64,000 nt of DNA from Acanthosepion pharaonis (GCA_903632075.3 CAHIKZ030003474.1:166001-230000); one strand, 5' to 3'; shown: positions 1 to 11,031, counted from the first letter of the stretch. Numbers and translations: made by a program. The notes: generated by a model from the sequence alone, not told the origin.

Positions 1-1014
1 TTTAGTAAACTAAAATCTCCGAATTCAGCCCCGAGGGATTTATTCTGAACAAAGATTTGTAAAGTTAGGTCTTCTAAGAAAGTAATTTGCTTCACAATGT
101 ACTCGAGGGCGGCCTAATAATTTTGCTCTGTGTCAAACGTAATTTAACAAGGTCTTTATTTTCAAAGACACCTGGGGAGACAATATTTATTCATCGAAAG
201 ATTCGCGGAAGTTTACTCTTTTTTAGTTAAGTTAATTAGATAAACAAATGTGAAAAGAATAGGAATAAATTTCATTTCGTCATGTATTCTTTAAGCGAAT
301 GTTACGTCTTGAAAATCAATTTTTATAGATAATTAATTTACACTAATCACCAATTTAACACGGAAAACGCAGGTGACAATTTCAAACTTATAAAGCAAGT
401 AGTTTGCAATGATGTACTTGTTCTGCTTTACTCCTAAAACAGTTTTTCAAAAGCCAAATGCGTGATTAGTGCGTATTTTACGGTAAAAGAATTGCATATT
501 TCACATCATTAGAAATATAAGGGGAGTTCGAAAAGTGAGCTTGGGACATTAATCACCATAATCAAGTTGACTGACCAGATAATCGTTTACCGATACAGCT
601 ATGCCGAACAAAGCCATTAAATCCGAAAACGCATTGGACTAGCGAAGCAAAGTACTGAGAAACAGAAGAAAACATCCTTCGAAACAAAGGCAAGACTGTT
701 AAATTGCTATGGGATATACCGGATGTAAAAGCAAAATTACCCAAATCGTGTAAAAGTAAGTGCCCATGTGTTAGATTAAGCTTTGTACCGTTGTATCTTG
801 GAAATGATTAAAGATATCTTACTGGAATTCTCCGAGTTTTTTTTTATAACGCTATTTGACTCTACTTTGAGCAATAAGAATGTGTAATTGCTCTCCAAGC
901 TTAACAGAAGAATTATGATCGATCATAAATGAAAATGACAGGTTAATCATTAATTATTCATATGTAAGGATCGGAAGTTTATGAAGGATTGAAATCATAT
1001 ACATATATACATAC

Positions 1015-1100
<86 letters not shown>
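1015..1100. repeat. (TA)n microsatellite with TACA edge
   Basis: A nearly pure TA run inside Tc1-like copy 1, preceded by short ACATAC repeats. The aligned copy at 38.2 kb lacks it, so the array expanded after insertion. Confidence 0.95.
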
Positions 1101-1105
<5 letters not shown>

Positions 1106-1504
1106 TTAATAATAGGAACAGTTATACACGTTTGGGAAAACCTTAGGTAGTTTGGCTTGTAATTGCACAAACCAATGTCCAAGAAAATATAAGGGATAAA
1201 AGAAGAAAGAACTAAGAACATGAAATTGAGGCGAAAACAATCGTCTCGAATTCAAGCTCAGAGTTCAAAGAAAAAAAAAACTCCAAACCGAATAAAGCAA
1301 AAGTAAATAAGTAAAATGCTTAATACCCTAAGTATAGCAAACCTAATCATATATATATATATATATATCAAATCAGACTCAATATAGCGCCGCTCGCTCA
1401 CATATTCCCTGGTGGAACTCAATTGAACCTAATTTATTCTTCAAGTATGAATTGCGTTTTACGGGCCGCTGACATAATTCTTATAGAGAAAAACGTTAAA
1501 ATTC

Positions 1505-1665
1505 CCTTAGTTTCCGCCTTGCGACGATGGCCTAGGTGTATGATATCGGACCGATTTCGAATCAGTCTGGTTTCGATCCCGGCTTGAAACAATCAGACGT
1601 CTAGCTACGCTGAGGAGCTGCAAAGCAGTATGTCTGTGGATGACTGTATATGTTATTATTCCAGG
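1505..1665 (+). mobile_element. tRNA-headed SINE (family 1)
   Basis: An A-box-like TGGCCTAGGTG near 1529 and a B-box-like GGTTTCGATCC near 1568 are spaced as in a pol III tRNA promoter. They are followed by a tRNA-unrelated body with GTCTAGC and GTCTGTGGATGAC. The body is repeated at 38080-38155, which shows it is dispersed. Confidence 0.6.
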
Positions 1666-1669
1666 GCCA

Positions 1670-2080
1670 TTTTCCAATTTATTCAAGATGATCTTCGCCC
1701 TCTCTAACCTTCTAACTTTCTGACCTGGAGTAACAAGGTGCCTCACAGGTTTCACGTACGATTTCTTTTTCAGGTCTTTTTTCACTGCTCCTTGTACTCA
1801 CGTACCACACGTCTTATGAAATGTGTTGGGTTTTTTCTAATTGAAATGATGATCCTTCTTCCTGCTGTGACCTCCTGATCCAGTTTTCCTCTCTACTGTT
1901 CCCTCTTTTTTAAACATTAACCGTTTTCTTGATTGTTCTTGAATGTACATTGAAGATGGAAGCCAGAATATGAATGTTCATACCATTACTGAAGGCCTGA
2001 ATGATCTTTTCCTCCCACAATTGCTCAACTGGGAAGGCAGTGGTGATGACAGAAAACGATTTTAAGCTGTACTCTTTCTA
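1670..2080 (-). pseudogene. Tc1-like transposase N-terminal remnant
   Basis: Reading the minus strand from about 2040, the frames carry a helix-turn-helix-like stretch (IIQAFSNGMNIHILASIFNV), then a serine/threonine/glycine-rich linker of the TVERKTGSGG type, then KKSYVKPVRHLVTPGQ and RRLERAKIILNKL. This order is that of the DNA-binding half and linker of IS630/Tc1/mariner transposases. It is broken by stops and at least two frameshifts, and the catalytic DDE half is absent: the sequence runs straight into a SINE at 1665. The family role (DNA cut-and-paste transposase) is known; the assignment here rests on motif recognition. Confidence 0.55.
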
Positions 2081-2329
2081 GCTGAATAACTCAAATGGTT
2101 TTACGGCGATTATTATGGAATATGGTGTCGAGATAGCTAAACGTCTTATAAGAAAACTTTAAAAAAATAAGCCCAATTAGTTTTGGTGTTTTTTTTTTTT
2201 TTGTTGTTTTTTTTTTCAGATATTAGATATTTTGTGGGATGGACAATTATGCTGTTACACGATTTGGACAATTTTGCTGTTACACCCGATACAACCTCCC
2301 TTATGGGAATGAATGAACGGACAATATCT

Positions 2330-2505
2330 CCAAGGATGAGGAAAGAACAGGAACCATGAGAAATGTGATTCTACAGAAGGATACTGAGAATTCTATGGAC
2401 GGACCAACGATCAGTGAGGAAGTCTTTAAAAAAGTAATTACAGAAAGAACACTTATGCTCAGACGAGACATATGGATTGTACAAGATCTCTGTAGAACTT
2501 GACCA
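2330..2505 (+). pseudogene. RTE-type LINE reverse transcriptase C-terminal scrap
   Basis: Two overlapping frames give RILRILWTDQ and then EEVFKKVITERTLMLRR. This is the conserved stretch after the RT domain in the same LINE family found at 50.9, 55.8 and 36.0 kb. It is frameshifted and very short. LINE RT C-termini bind the RNA template and target; nothing functional is left here. Confidence 0.5.
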
Positions 2506-2755
2506 AAATCTCGGCGCTTTGCGCTACACCATCATCCCCAGAGATGGACGGATGCCAACATAAGCATATCTGTGAAAAAAAAAAACCTTAAGAGAAAGGT
2601 TGGCCAGTTTATTACTTTTCGCGTTGACAGAATTATGTATAAGTTAACTTTTCTGAATGTCACAAATGTTCGTGCAAGAAGGCAAGTGTTCAAATACACA
2701 TTGGAATAATACCGAAAGAAATTACCGAATAACATTTGGTGTCAATGAAACCATC

Positions 2756-2758
<3 letters not shown>

Positions 2759-2812
<54 letters not shown>
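2759..2812. repeat. (TA)n microsatellite
   Basis: Pure TA run of about 54 bp just before the GATA region. Confidence 0.95.
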
Positions 2813-2815
<3 letters not shown>

Positions 2816-2904
2816 GATTAATCTATCTCAACTTCTTCATATCTATCTAACAGAGAGATATCAAAAATTATAATTTATATACATAATCAATGGCAGCCTG
2901 TTCG

Positions 2905-2913
2905 TATCGATCT

Positions 2914-2949
<36 letters not shown>

Positions 2950-2963
2950 TGAATGAACAAATG

Positions 2964-3000
<37 letters not shown>

Positions 3001-3136
3001 TGAACCGATGAGATAGATAGAGATTGATAGTGAGATAGATAGATATCAACCGAATGAGATAGATAGATAAATAGATAGATAGATAGATAGATAGATATGA
3101 AACTAATGAAATAGATAATTAGATATGAACCGAATG

Positions 3137-3201
<65 letters not shown>

Positions 3202-3243
3202 TCAACCGAATGAGATAGACAGATAGATAGATATGAACCGAAT

Positions 3244-3287
<44 letters not shown>

Positions 3288-3305
3288 CAGACAATGAACC
3301 GAACG

Positions 3306-3367
<62 letters not shown>
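2905..3367. repeat. Compound (GATA)n array with a recurrent spacer
   Basis: Blocks of GATA repeats are separated at least eight times by a 12-14 bp spacer of the form TGAACCGAATGAG or close variants (near 2950, 3001, 3046, 3100, 3126, 3203, 3231 and 3292). A short reverse-complement counterpart lies at 6905-7024. Confidence 0.9.
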
Positions 3368-4504
3368 GGACTTTTAAATATATATCTATCAATTGCAGTC
3401 CATTCGTAATCTAAATAATAGATAGGTAGTTAGATTTGTGCAGAATATGCTTTATGTATTTAAAAGTGATTGTTGTTATCAAATTTATTGAATCCACCGG
3501 ATGTTTATACATAATGGTTGTTGTGTTTCGTTCAGGAAATTTAATTTTATGTCACAATTAGTTCATTTCCCTTCGGGGACATTCATTGTTTGAAACACTG
3601 ACATGAAGGTGAGAATTGACAGACAATTTCCTTCTTTTTTTCCCCCCCTTTTCTCTCTATTTTTGTCTTACGTTTATTCGCTTTTACTTTCCACTTAATA
3701 ATTTACGGTTTTTATTCGAAATGATAGCCGGTAATTTGACGCAAAAATTGGCCACTTCCGTCAATAATTAATCTTTTAGAGCAAGTGAGCTTTTGTTTTG
3801 TCCTCTTCTTGAAATCTTCTTCGCGTGTGCGCCATTATTTTTTGTTCTTTGAATTTGAGTCATACCAGTTGATCAACGCGTCTATATCTATAATTCTCAA
3901 ACTGTATGTGTGTATGGATGTGTATGTGTGTCTGATCAGATGTTTATGCATTTCTATAGTTTTCAACCGATTTTGATGATTTTTTTTTGTTTGATAGTTA
4001 ATTTTTCAGTTTTGAGTCCAAATTGTGAACGGCAGTGGCTCCCCACTACTTCCTGTCCATTTTTACTCTCAGCAACGTTTTACTATTTACTATCTTTTCT
4101 TGCCTATATATATATATACCTTTCATAAAAACTTTAAGAAAAATAAATAATTTTAATTATTAAAAAATATTTATCATTATACAGTTCTCTTTTCAACCTC
4201 GCATTCAAATTGTTACCCTCCCATTTGCACCCAAATGTTGTTACTAATATTGATTTTCGGGTGGGTTTATGTAAACTCAAACTGCTCCAATTGAAGGGCA
4301 AAAATTCTTAGTAATGAAAGACCCGGCCAAAGACGGTTTATACTGTCAGTATCTCTATACTCCGTTCTTTGATATATTCTTTGTTTTTTATTCAATATTA
4401 TCTTTGAATATTTAGAATTGGTTGTATTTTATTTTCTCGTCCATAATCTATTATTGAACTATTTTTCTAAAAAACATATACTTTTAGCGGGTCACTATAT
4501 TTGG

Positions 4505-4800
4505 TGCCATTAGCCTAAGCGTAATGGTCATGGATTCGGAAAACGGAACTGACGATCCGGGTTCAAATGCCAACCTAGCATGTGCATTCGCAATCATACA
4601 AATGGAATTGGGAAGAACATCTACCCATCTCTTCTCTCTTTCCACAGCTATCGTTTAAATAGCAGGAGAGAATAGTCTCCCTAGCCAATCAAGAAGACAA
4701 GTGAAAGTGGCCCTATTATCTCAAGAAGACACGGCTATTCGTATATAATAAAGTAAATGAATCTGTGTAAAGTCGTCATCGCCTATGTCCCGAAGGTTCA
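4505..4800 (+). mobile_element. tRNA-headed SINE (family 2), copy 1
   Basis: The head has an A box (TTAGCCTAAGCGTAATGG) and a B box (GGGTTCAAATGCC), followed by a body with CTTCTCTCTTTCCACAGC and a tail reading CGTCATCGCCTATGTCCCG. The same body and tail occur on the other strand at 5825-6125. The tail resembles the 3' end of the RTE-type LINE at 36.25 kb, suggesting that LINE's machinery mobilised it (inference). A TA array follows at 4826. Confidence 0.75.
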
Positions 4801-4821
4801 TAACATCAAACGAAAATACAA

Positions 4822-4825
<4 letters not shown>

Positions 4826-4882
<57 letters not shown>
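4826..4882. repeat. (TA)n microsatellite
   Basis: Pure TA run between the SINE tail and the mariner terminus. Confidence 0.95.
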
Positions 4883-4886
<4 letters not shown>

Positions 4887-5580
4887 GTGATGGATAAATT
4901 GTCGTCTAGATGACGCAAAAATGAAAATAATATACATATCTCATTTTAACCGATGTATTTATGAAAATTATACAAAAATATCTTGAAATACAAAAGATTA
5001 AATTTATTTCCTAAAATTGTCATTGCCTTCAATCACGGCCTCCAGACGACTTCGGAATCTCCTGCGACTCTTTTGGATCGTCTCCTTGTTTAATGTTTAA
5101 TGTTTCCTTGCGAATGCTGCCATAATCCTTGCCTTTAGTTCATCTTTGGTGTTATAAAGAGTTTTGTTGCTCTCTCTCTCTTTCTCTTCCTCTCTCTCTT
5201 TCTCTCTCTCCCTCTCTCTCCCTCTCTCTCTCTACTACATCCTACACGTCATAATCAAGAGGGGTTGAAGTCTGGTGAGTTACGTCGCCAGATGCAAGGG
5301 GTGATGTGGTCTCAGAAATTGTCTGACAGCCATGACTGGGTTCTCTTGCTTTTGTGGCATGGTGCAGAGTCCTGTTGCCAGACACAGGGTTTTCCAGCAG
5401 CCACCCTCTTGACCCAGCACTACCTCCTCTTGGCATGATGTAGGCCTGCGTGTTGAGTCTAATACCCTCACCATCTGAACGATCAGAGGGAATTTTCCGA
5501 GCTGCCGTACCTTCTTGTCATCATTAGATTTAATGGCTATGAGGATTAAAGATAAGTTTCGTTTTAGAGGCGTTAACATT
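4883..5580 (-). pseudogene. mariner-like transposon remnant, copy 1
   Basis: The minus strand ends in FRSRLEAVIEGNDNF, the typical C-terminus of mariner transposases (compare copy 2 at 17.6 kb). Further upstream are pieces resembling the LATGLCTMPQK and SPLASGDVTHQTSTPLDYDV segments, degenerate forms of the catalytic block around the second and third acidic residues. The terminus GGGTGTGATGGATAAATTGT (4883) matches the reverse complement of the end of copy 2. A (CT)n tract at 5170-5235 interrupts the gene. Frameshifts and missing N-terminal half rule out activity. Mariner transposases act in the nucleus and insert at TA. Confidence 0.7.
5170..5235. repeat. (CT)n microsatellite inside the mariner remnant
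   Basis: CT/CTCTTT low-complexity tract that replaces part of the transposase region. Confidence 0.9.
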
Positions 5581-5824
5581 CACAAGCCATTTATTATCAA
5601 ATGATTAGTGTCTATTTTCGAGGGCAGCTTCCTGTTTTACTTTGTCGGTCCAATCGGATTTTCTATGAACACAGGAGAAAATTGTTGTTTCACCCACATA
5701 ATTGCCTAATTGGGAAATGATAATATCGGTACTGACCAGAGCTATTTAAATTACATGTTGTTGTAACAAGTCTAAGTCTATACAAAGGCAATATTATATG
5801 TAATTTTGAATTTTCGTCTAATGC

Positions 5825-6125
5825 TATGACCCTCCAAGACGTATGCGATCATGGCTCTGCACAGATTCCTTTACTTTATCATATGTGAATGGCTATATCT
5901 TCTTGGAGTGGATAATGGCGGTATTTTCAGTTGCCGGGTCTTTGATTGGCTATTCTCTTCTGATATTTAAGCGATAGCTGTGGAAAGAGGGAAGAGGTGG
6001 ATGAATTCCCTTCCCAGTTCCATCTGTGCGATAGTAAATGCACATGTTAGGCTGTCATTTGAACTTGGCACGCCGTTTCCCTTTTCAGAAGCGTTACACG
6101 TTGCGCTTATGTAAATGATCTTTCG
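5825..6125 (-). mobile_element. tRNA-headed SINE (family 2), copy 2
   Basis: The reverse complement aligns along its whole length with 4505-4800: degenerate head with a B-box-like AAGTTCAAATGAC, the CTCTTTCCACAGCTATCG body and the tail GAGCCATGATCGCATACG. Confidence 0.75.
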
Positions 6126-6652
6126 TATATGCTATCGAACGGACCCCGTACGACACAAGTGGTGATTTCTAGTATCGATTTAACACACTAAAGTAACTAA
6201 TGGCTAGCTGGCTGCCTGCCTGCCTGGGATTAGCTTGATAAACACTGCTTCATAAGCAGGTATCTATATTACCAAAGTGTTTGTTATATAAACAAGGCGA
6301 CAAGGTCGCAAAATGAGGGTTGAATTTTCTACAGCAGTAATATCTATAAGGCTAGCTTTTAAAACGTTACACTATCATGATATGCATGTTTTACTAAATT
6401 TCGTGTTGTCTTGTTCAGAAGTAAAAGTGTGACGAGTAGGTCTGCGAGACTAAATTAATTAGCAATTCTCCACAGAGCTTTTCTCGAGTATCACCTTATA
6501 TCCATTTTAATAGAAAACAAAGTTTTATTCCTTTTAGCATGAAGAAACAATGTCAAACTATCAATGAAAAAGGATAGAGTAAATTCTCATAAACGTTCCA
6601 CTTTTTCGATCAACCTATCAACAAAAAGCATCGTTAAGAAATTTACAAGTGT

Positions 6653-6765
6653 TGTAACCTAGAAAATGTTACTGAATTAGGAAGAACCAAAACGGAGGTT
6701 GGAAAATGAAATGGTAATCTTTATAACATCAACAAAATACAATACTCGCCAGCGGCGTGAAGTAG
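6653..6765 (+). repeat. LTR-like terminus, copy 1
   Basis: Starts TGTTGTAACCTAGAAAATG and continues for about 110 bp to ACTCGCCAGCGGCG. The same block is at 7024-7140 and a diverged form at 32889-33010. The TGTTGT(A/G)ACC start matches the solo LTR at 61775, so an LTR-retrotransposon origin is likely, but no TG...CA pair with target duplication is visible here. Confidence 0.5.
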
Positions 6766-6904
6766 GTAAACCACTGCTAGTAATGGACTACATAGACAGT
6801 ATATTACCCACACTTACAATAGTGTCCAATGTATTCATGAGGATTGGGATATATCCATTAGTGTTCATAAGTACGGTATATAACACTACCTCATTAGGTT
6901 CATA

Positions 6905-6978
6905 TCTATCTATGTATCTATCTATCTCAGAATAATCGTAATCTATCTATCTACCTATCTATCTATCTCATTCTGTTC

Positions 6979-7024
<46 letters not shown>
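6905..7024. repeat. (TATC)n microsatellite
   Basis: CTAT/TATC repeats with a CATTCTGTTCA spacer, the reverse complement of the compound GATA array at 2.9-3.4 kb. Confidence 0.9.
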
Positions 7025-7025
<1 letters not shown>

Positions 7026-7140
7026 GTTGTAACCTAGAAATGATTACTGAATGAGGAATAACCAAAACGGAGGTTGGAAAATGAAATGGTAAACTTTATA
7101 ACATCAACAAAATACAATACTCGCTAGCGCCGCCATGCTA
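7024..7140 (+). repeat. LTR-like terminus, copy 2
   Basis: About 90 percent identical to 6653-6765 by eye, including AACGGAGGTTGGAAAATGAA. The two copies lie 371 bp apart in direct orientation. Confidence 0.5.
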
Positions 7141-7544
7141 CAAGAGATTGCGATTTGCGTGTCAGCAGGGCATCTTTTCTTTGCAGTGTCTTCTTCCCAA
7201 ACATTTTCTGTGCAGGTTGGGGCTTACAGTCATATCAGGTTGAAACAGCGGGTCAGAATCGTTAATCGGAGAGTCGAGTTCCATTTACAGTCGCGTTCGG
7301 TATTTTCACTTACGCACAAATACCCTTGAGAAAGTTATGGATTCATCTCTTCTCCCCCAAGTATGGGTTAATTAGTAAGACGTGTATCACTGAATCACCG
7401 TTATCTCCAAAATGAAATCCTACAATCTAAAAATATTATCCGGCTTTGAATAATCTGCAAAATGTGTATGAACCGTAGTAAACAAGGGCAAAATATTTGA
7501 GAAAAGAGATCAAGGCTAACCCGGGTTTATCAACGAGCTTGTTA

Positions 7545-7950
7545 TATAGGAATAAAGTGTCGCTGCCAACACTTGGGTTTGAACACAGATCACCAGTGAG
7601 CAAACACAGGCGATCCCATTTTGAATAAGTAGATCTCGTGACGGTAAAGGAAATGCATATATAGGAATTAGCGTGGCGTCTAACTGATCACTCTTTCTAC
7701 ACTATCCTCTATTACTATACGGATCACTATTTTCTATACTATTTCTCTATACTAATCACTATACGATTACTATTCGGATCACTATTCGGTGGTTACTTTT
7801 CGAGCGAGTATTTCCGAGCAAGTACTATTAGTGCGAGTGTTATTCGAAGGCGTCTGACGCCAGTATTGTTCAACGGCGTTACTCTAGTTGTATCTGCGAT
7901 TGCAAAGTCTCTACAACAAAGAGCATTACGAAAGTGACAACGAGTGTTCG
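7545..7950. repeat. Dispersed repeat R1, copy 1
   Basis: Aligns over about 400 bp with 41015-41405: shared TATATAGGAATAAA, then a string of CTATTACTATACGGATCAC-like short repeats, then AGCAAGTACTATTAGTGCG and GTATTGTTCAA. On the minus strand 7550-7640 has a B-box-like GTGTTCAAACCC. No coding potential. Class unknown. Confidence 0.65.
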
Positions 7951-8546
7951 TTGACATCACAAAAGAATTGTTGATTTATCCTAATCCAAAATGAAACCTA
8001 TTGCTTTAATCATACATTCAAATCTTGATGAGGTACGTTCAATGTAGTTAGACTCAACTCAGAGGCACTTTTTCGTATACACTTGACGGTAAGTACCAGC
8101 TGCAAATAATCTGAAATTACGTCCTTTCTGGAAGCGTACCTATACCATGGTGAAAGGATATTACTAAAATATATTAATCACTTGGTAAAATAACGTCTCC
8201 GTTTGACCACCTTTTCGCATAATTAATTCTAAATTTATTTATGCATAAATTAACGATGTCTCTTAAAGGTGATCGGGATATTTATTTCAAACACGCATCA
8301 GTTGCGCTCACTTAAGCATAATAATATTGTAGGCATGCATGTATATAATCGATACATCGATTGATAGAAAATCACTAAGCTTCAGTTCAGTGATTCGTAA
8401 AGTGGCCGCAAATAAGTGTTAAGAAGCATTATGGATGGTGCTGTAATTTTTTGGAAGAGGATTTAACACTTTGAAAACGAATTAGGCATTTTGCATACGC
8501 ATTTGTTTAGAATTTTCCTTTTTTATTTACATTGTAGACACGCAGT

Positions 8547-8665
8547 ATAAAAGTGGGGGCACTGTGTAGGAATGGATTGCGGCTCGGATTGAGGAATCCG
8601 AGCGCTGAGTTCAAATTAACCGAGGGGAGAAGTGGCAAACCCATATATCTTCAAAGGTATTCGCA
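8547..8665 (+). mobile_element. tRNA-headed SINE (family 3) head
   Basis: GGAATGGATTGCGGCTCGGATT followed by TGAGTTCAAATTAACC forms A- and B-box-like elements. The same head, better kept, is on the minus strand at 57.9-58.15 kb and 55.6-55.8 kb. Confidence 0.55.
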
Positions 8666-8703
8666 CGTAAGTACATATAAATATGACCAAACCGCCTCTC
8701 TCG

Positions 8704-8740
<37 letters not shown>

Positions 8741-8741
<1 letters not shown>

Positions 8742-9125
8742 CAATGGACAAGGTCCGACAATTTATTTATTAAAGACATATTTTATGTTTAACGTTGTTA
8801 TTTTATAGATACAAATGCTCTGTTTATGATAAACAGTATTAAATAACATTTACCGGCCTGAATGTCCGAGAAATTTTCATTTTCGTTCTTTGACAGGATT
8901 CGAACCTGCATCCTATACGGAACCGTCATATACGCTGACGTGCCTTACCGCTTAGGCTACAAAGAAGCGTTCGGTAGACAAGGTCGAAAATTACTGCTTA
9001 TAAACTCCAACTTTCCATGAATCTCGTACATTCATAACTGCTCTGGCGTATCGAATGTAAACAAATGACGTCATATATTAAGAAATGGACAAGGTCCGAC
9101 AATTTATTTATTAAAGACATATTTT
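8741..9125 (-). mobile_element. Fold-back repeat with tRNA-like core, copy 1
   Basis: Reading the minus strand: a 5' arm beginning AATTGTCGGACCTTGTCC, ATGACGTCATTTGTTTACAT, a tRNA-like module, then a 3' arm with TGAAAATTTCTCGGACATTC, CCGGTAAATGTTA and a small hairpin around CTGTTTATCATAAACAG. Copies or partial copies are at 9084-9525, 9800-10130, 10127-10285, 15397-15660, 34320-34740, 39750-40060 and 48548-48825, in either orientation. Confidence 0.7.
8886..8966 (-). tRNA. tRNA-like cloverleaf inside a mobile repeat
   Basis: An 81-nt segment folds as a complete cloverleaf: 7-bp acceptor stem (TTCTTTG with CAAAGAA), D stem GCC/GGC, a 5-bp anticodon stem CGTCA/TGACG with loop GCGTATA, a long variable arm (TCC/GGA), and T arm GCAGG-TTCGAAT-CCTGT. 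The loop would read anticodon GTA, but position 33 is C instead of the near-universal T, and eukaryotic cytosolic tRNA-Tyr lacks a long variable arm. It is the internal pol III head of a repeat, not a convincing host tRNA gene. Confidence 0.45.
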
Positions 9126-9525
9126 ATGTTTAAAGTTTTTTATTTATAGATACAAGTAATTTAAACAAATGCTCTGTTTATGATAAACAGTATTAAATAA
9201 CATTTACCGGCCTGAATGTCCGAGAAATTTTCATAGCAGTTATGAATGTACGAGATTCATGGAAAGTTGGAGTTTATAAGCAGTAAATTCGACCTTGTCT
9301 ACCGAACGCTTCTTTGTAGCCTAAGCGGTAAGGCACGTCAGCGTATATGACGGTTCCGTATAGGATGCAGGTTCGAATCCTGTCAAAGAACGAAAATTTT
9401 CTATGAAAACTTCTCGGACATTCAGGCCGGTAAATGTTATTTAATACTGTTTATCATAAAGAGAGCATTTGCTTAAATACTTGTATCTATAAAATAACAA
9501 CGTTAAACATAAAATATGTCTTATA
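9084..9525 (+). mobile_element. Fold-back repeat with tRNA-like core, inverted partner
   Basis: Begins as a partial minus-strand arm (9084-9236) and then switches to a plus-strand copy (9237-9525) of the unit at 8741-9125, so the two cores face each other as an inverted repeat. It ends in AACATAAAATATGTCTT beside a short TA run. Confidence 0.65.
9310..9390 (+). tRNA. tRNA-like cloverleaf, inverted twin
   Basis: Identical in fold to the module at 8886-8966: perfect 7-bp acceptor stem, anticodon stem CGTCA/TGACG, long variable arm and T arm with TTCGAAT. Also the best pol III promoter of the family (TAGCCTAAGCGGTAAGGC and GGTTCGAATCC). Confidence 0.45.
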
Positions 9526-9535
9526 TATATATATA

Positions 9536-9745
9536 TAAAAGCAATAAAGTCACTGTACAGTTACTTATAATAAAAAAAGCAGAGCATTGAATCAAATGGC
9601 TTGCAATTTAAAGAGTATCGGTAATGAATTTACTATTGTTTACCATAGAATTTTATTATTAACCAGAACCATTTTAATAATAAATTTCTGAACTGTTGAT
9701 TAATTGCTTTGTCTTAATTGTTATTGTAAGTAAGTGTATAGTGTT
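9536..9745. mobile_element. TIR MITE (family T), copy 1
   Basis: About 210 bp between inverted ends: GCAATAAAGTCACTGTACAG on the left and the mirrored ATTGTAAGTAAGTGTATAGT on the right. The interior (TTGCAATTTAAA, ATCGGTAATGAATTTACTAT, TTTCTGAACTGTTGATTAAT) matches 11029-11226. Flanked by TA repeats. No ORF. Confidence 0.65.
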
Positions 9746-9799
9746 TTTTTTGCTATCCTGTGTGTTTTTATCATTATTTTTTTACATGGTAAATAATGT

Positions 9800-10130
9800 C
9801 ATATATATATATATATTAAAGACATTTTTATGTTTAACGTTCTTTTTATAGATACAAGTATTTAAGTAAATGCTCTTTTTATAATAAACAGTATTAAATA
9901 ACATTTACCGGCCTGAATGTCCAAGAAATTTTCATAGAAAATATTCGTCCTTTGACAGGATTCGAACCTGCCACAAAGGAGCGTTCGGTAGGCCAGGTCG
10001 AATTTACTGCTTATAAACTTCAATCTTCCATGAATCTCGTACATTCATAACTGCTCCTAGCGTATCAAATGTAAAACAAATGACGTCATATATTAAGAAA
10101 TGGACAAAGTCCGACAATTTATTTATTAAA
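9800..10130 (-). mobile_element. Fold-back repeat, copy with deleted tRNA core
   Basis: Aligns with 8741-9125, but the tRNA-like module has lost its middle: GGTTCGAATCC (minus strand) is joined almost directly to the CTTTGTGG side. Confidence 0.65.
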
Positions 10131-10283
10131 GATATTTTTATGTTTAACGTTCTTTTTATAGATACAAGTATTTTAGTATAATACTGTTTATAATAAACAG
10201 TATTTACTTAAATACTTGTATCTATAAAAAAGAACGTTATAAAAAAATGTTTTAATAAATAAATTGTCGGACTTTGTCCATTT

Positions 10284-10285
<2 letters not shown>
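10127..10285. repeat. Small palindrome made only of fold-back arms
   Basis: The arm TTTAACGTTCTTTTTATAG...AAGTATTT is followed directly by its reverse complement, centred near 10200 on CTGTTTATAATAAACAG. The tRNA-like part is absent. Confidence 0.75.

Positions 10286-10340
<55 letters not shown>
10284..10340. repeat. (TA)n microsatellite
   Basis: Pure TA run directly abutting the palindrome. Confidence 0.95.
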
Positions 10341-10344
<4 letters not shown>

Positions 10345-10957
10345 TTTATAAAAATTTATAACATAAGTATGTTATAAAATCACTACAAAAATAGCCATTT
10401 TGTTTCAACACACTCTGTGTCTTATCAAGTGATGATGTTGAAAATAAAATAAATGGTTTTAAAAGTTTCAGATTAATTAACGATCCTACACTAGGGGGAA
10501 ACATTGTTACAAAAGCTAGAATAACCAATCAAAAACGAAGTATAGAAAGATTCAAAAGCTTGACAACGAAATCCTGCTCTAATAGCTATTCAGATCTTTA
10601 AATACGTGTAATATTAAAATTAATTTATACTAACTAATAATTATAAATTTACATGATAAAATTTAATATTAAAATTAAAAACTGGCAATTTTTAAAATCC
10701 AAATTTAATCACTATTAAGTTTAAAAACTACAAAATTATTCAGAAAAGAAAAAATATATATGTTTATTCAATTCATTTCTTCATTGAAATTACGTTCGAC
10801 AAGACAAGACGCTATAATACATCCGGTCATTTGATAATACATGTATATATATTTAAGAATAGTAATTGTTGGTTATTGGAATTCATTCCGTGTATACCAA
10901 TTATATACTTTGATATATATATATATATATATATATGACATTATTTGAAATATTATT

Positions 10958-10959
<2 letters not shown>

Positions 10960-11028
<69 letters not shown>
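10960..11028. repeat. (TA)n microsatellite
   Basis: Pure TA run directly abutting MITE family T copy 2. Confidence 0.95.

Positions 11029-11031
<3 letters not shown>

Larger units (their letters stand above)
722..2287. mobile_element. Tc1/mariner-superfamily DNA transposon, degenerate copy 1
   Basis: The ends are imperfect inverted repeats: left 722-760 and the reverse complement of 2235-2287 share a core reading AAATCGTGTAA with AGCAAAATT before it. A second copy lies at 38176-39671 and matches both the left flank (770-1000) and the right half (1680-2095), which fixes the family limits. The interior holds a TA array, a tRNA-headed SINE and a broken transposase on the minus strand. No clean TA duplication is visible at either end, so the exact limits are uncertain. 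Confidence 0.6.

Noticed and set aside
2861..3367. CRISPR-like spacing of GATA blocks and spacers
   Set aside because: The spacer is the conserved part and the repeats vary in length; this is a eukaryotic microsatellite.
8886..9390. Host tRNA-Tyr genes
   Set aside because: They lie inside a multi-copy repeat, have C33 and a class II variable arm, and other copies are decayed.
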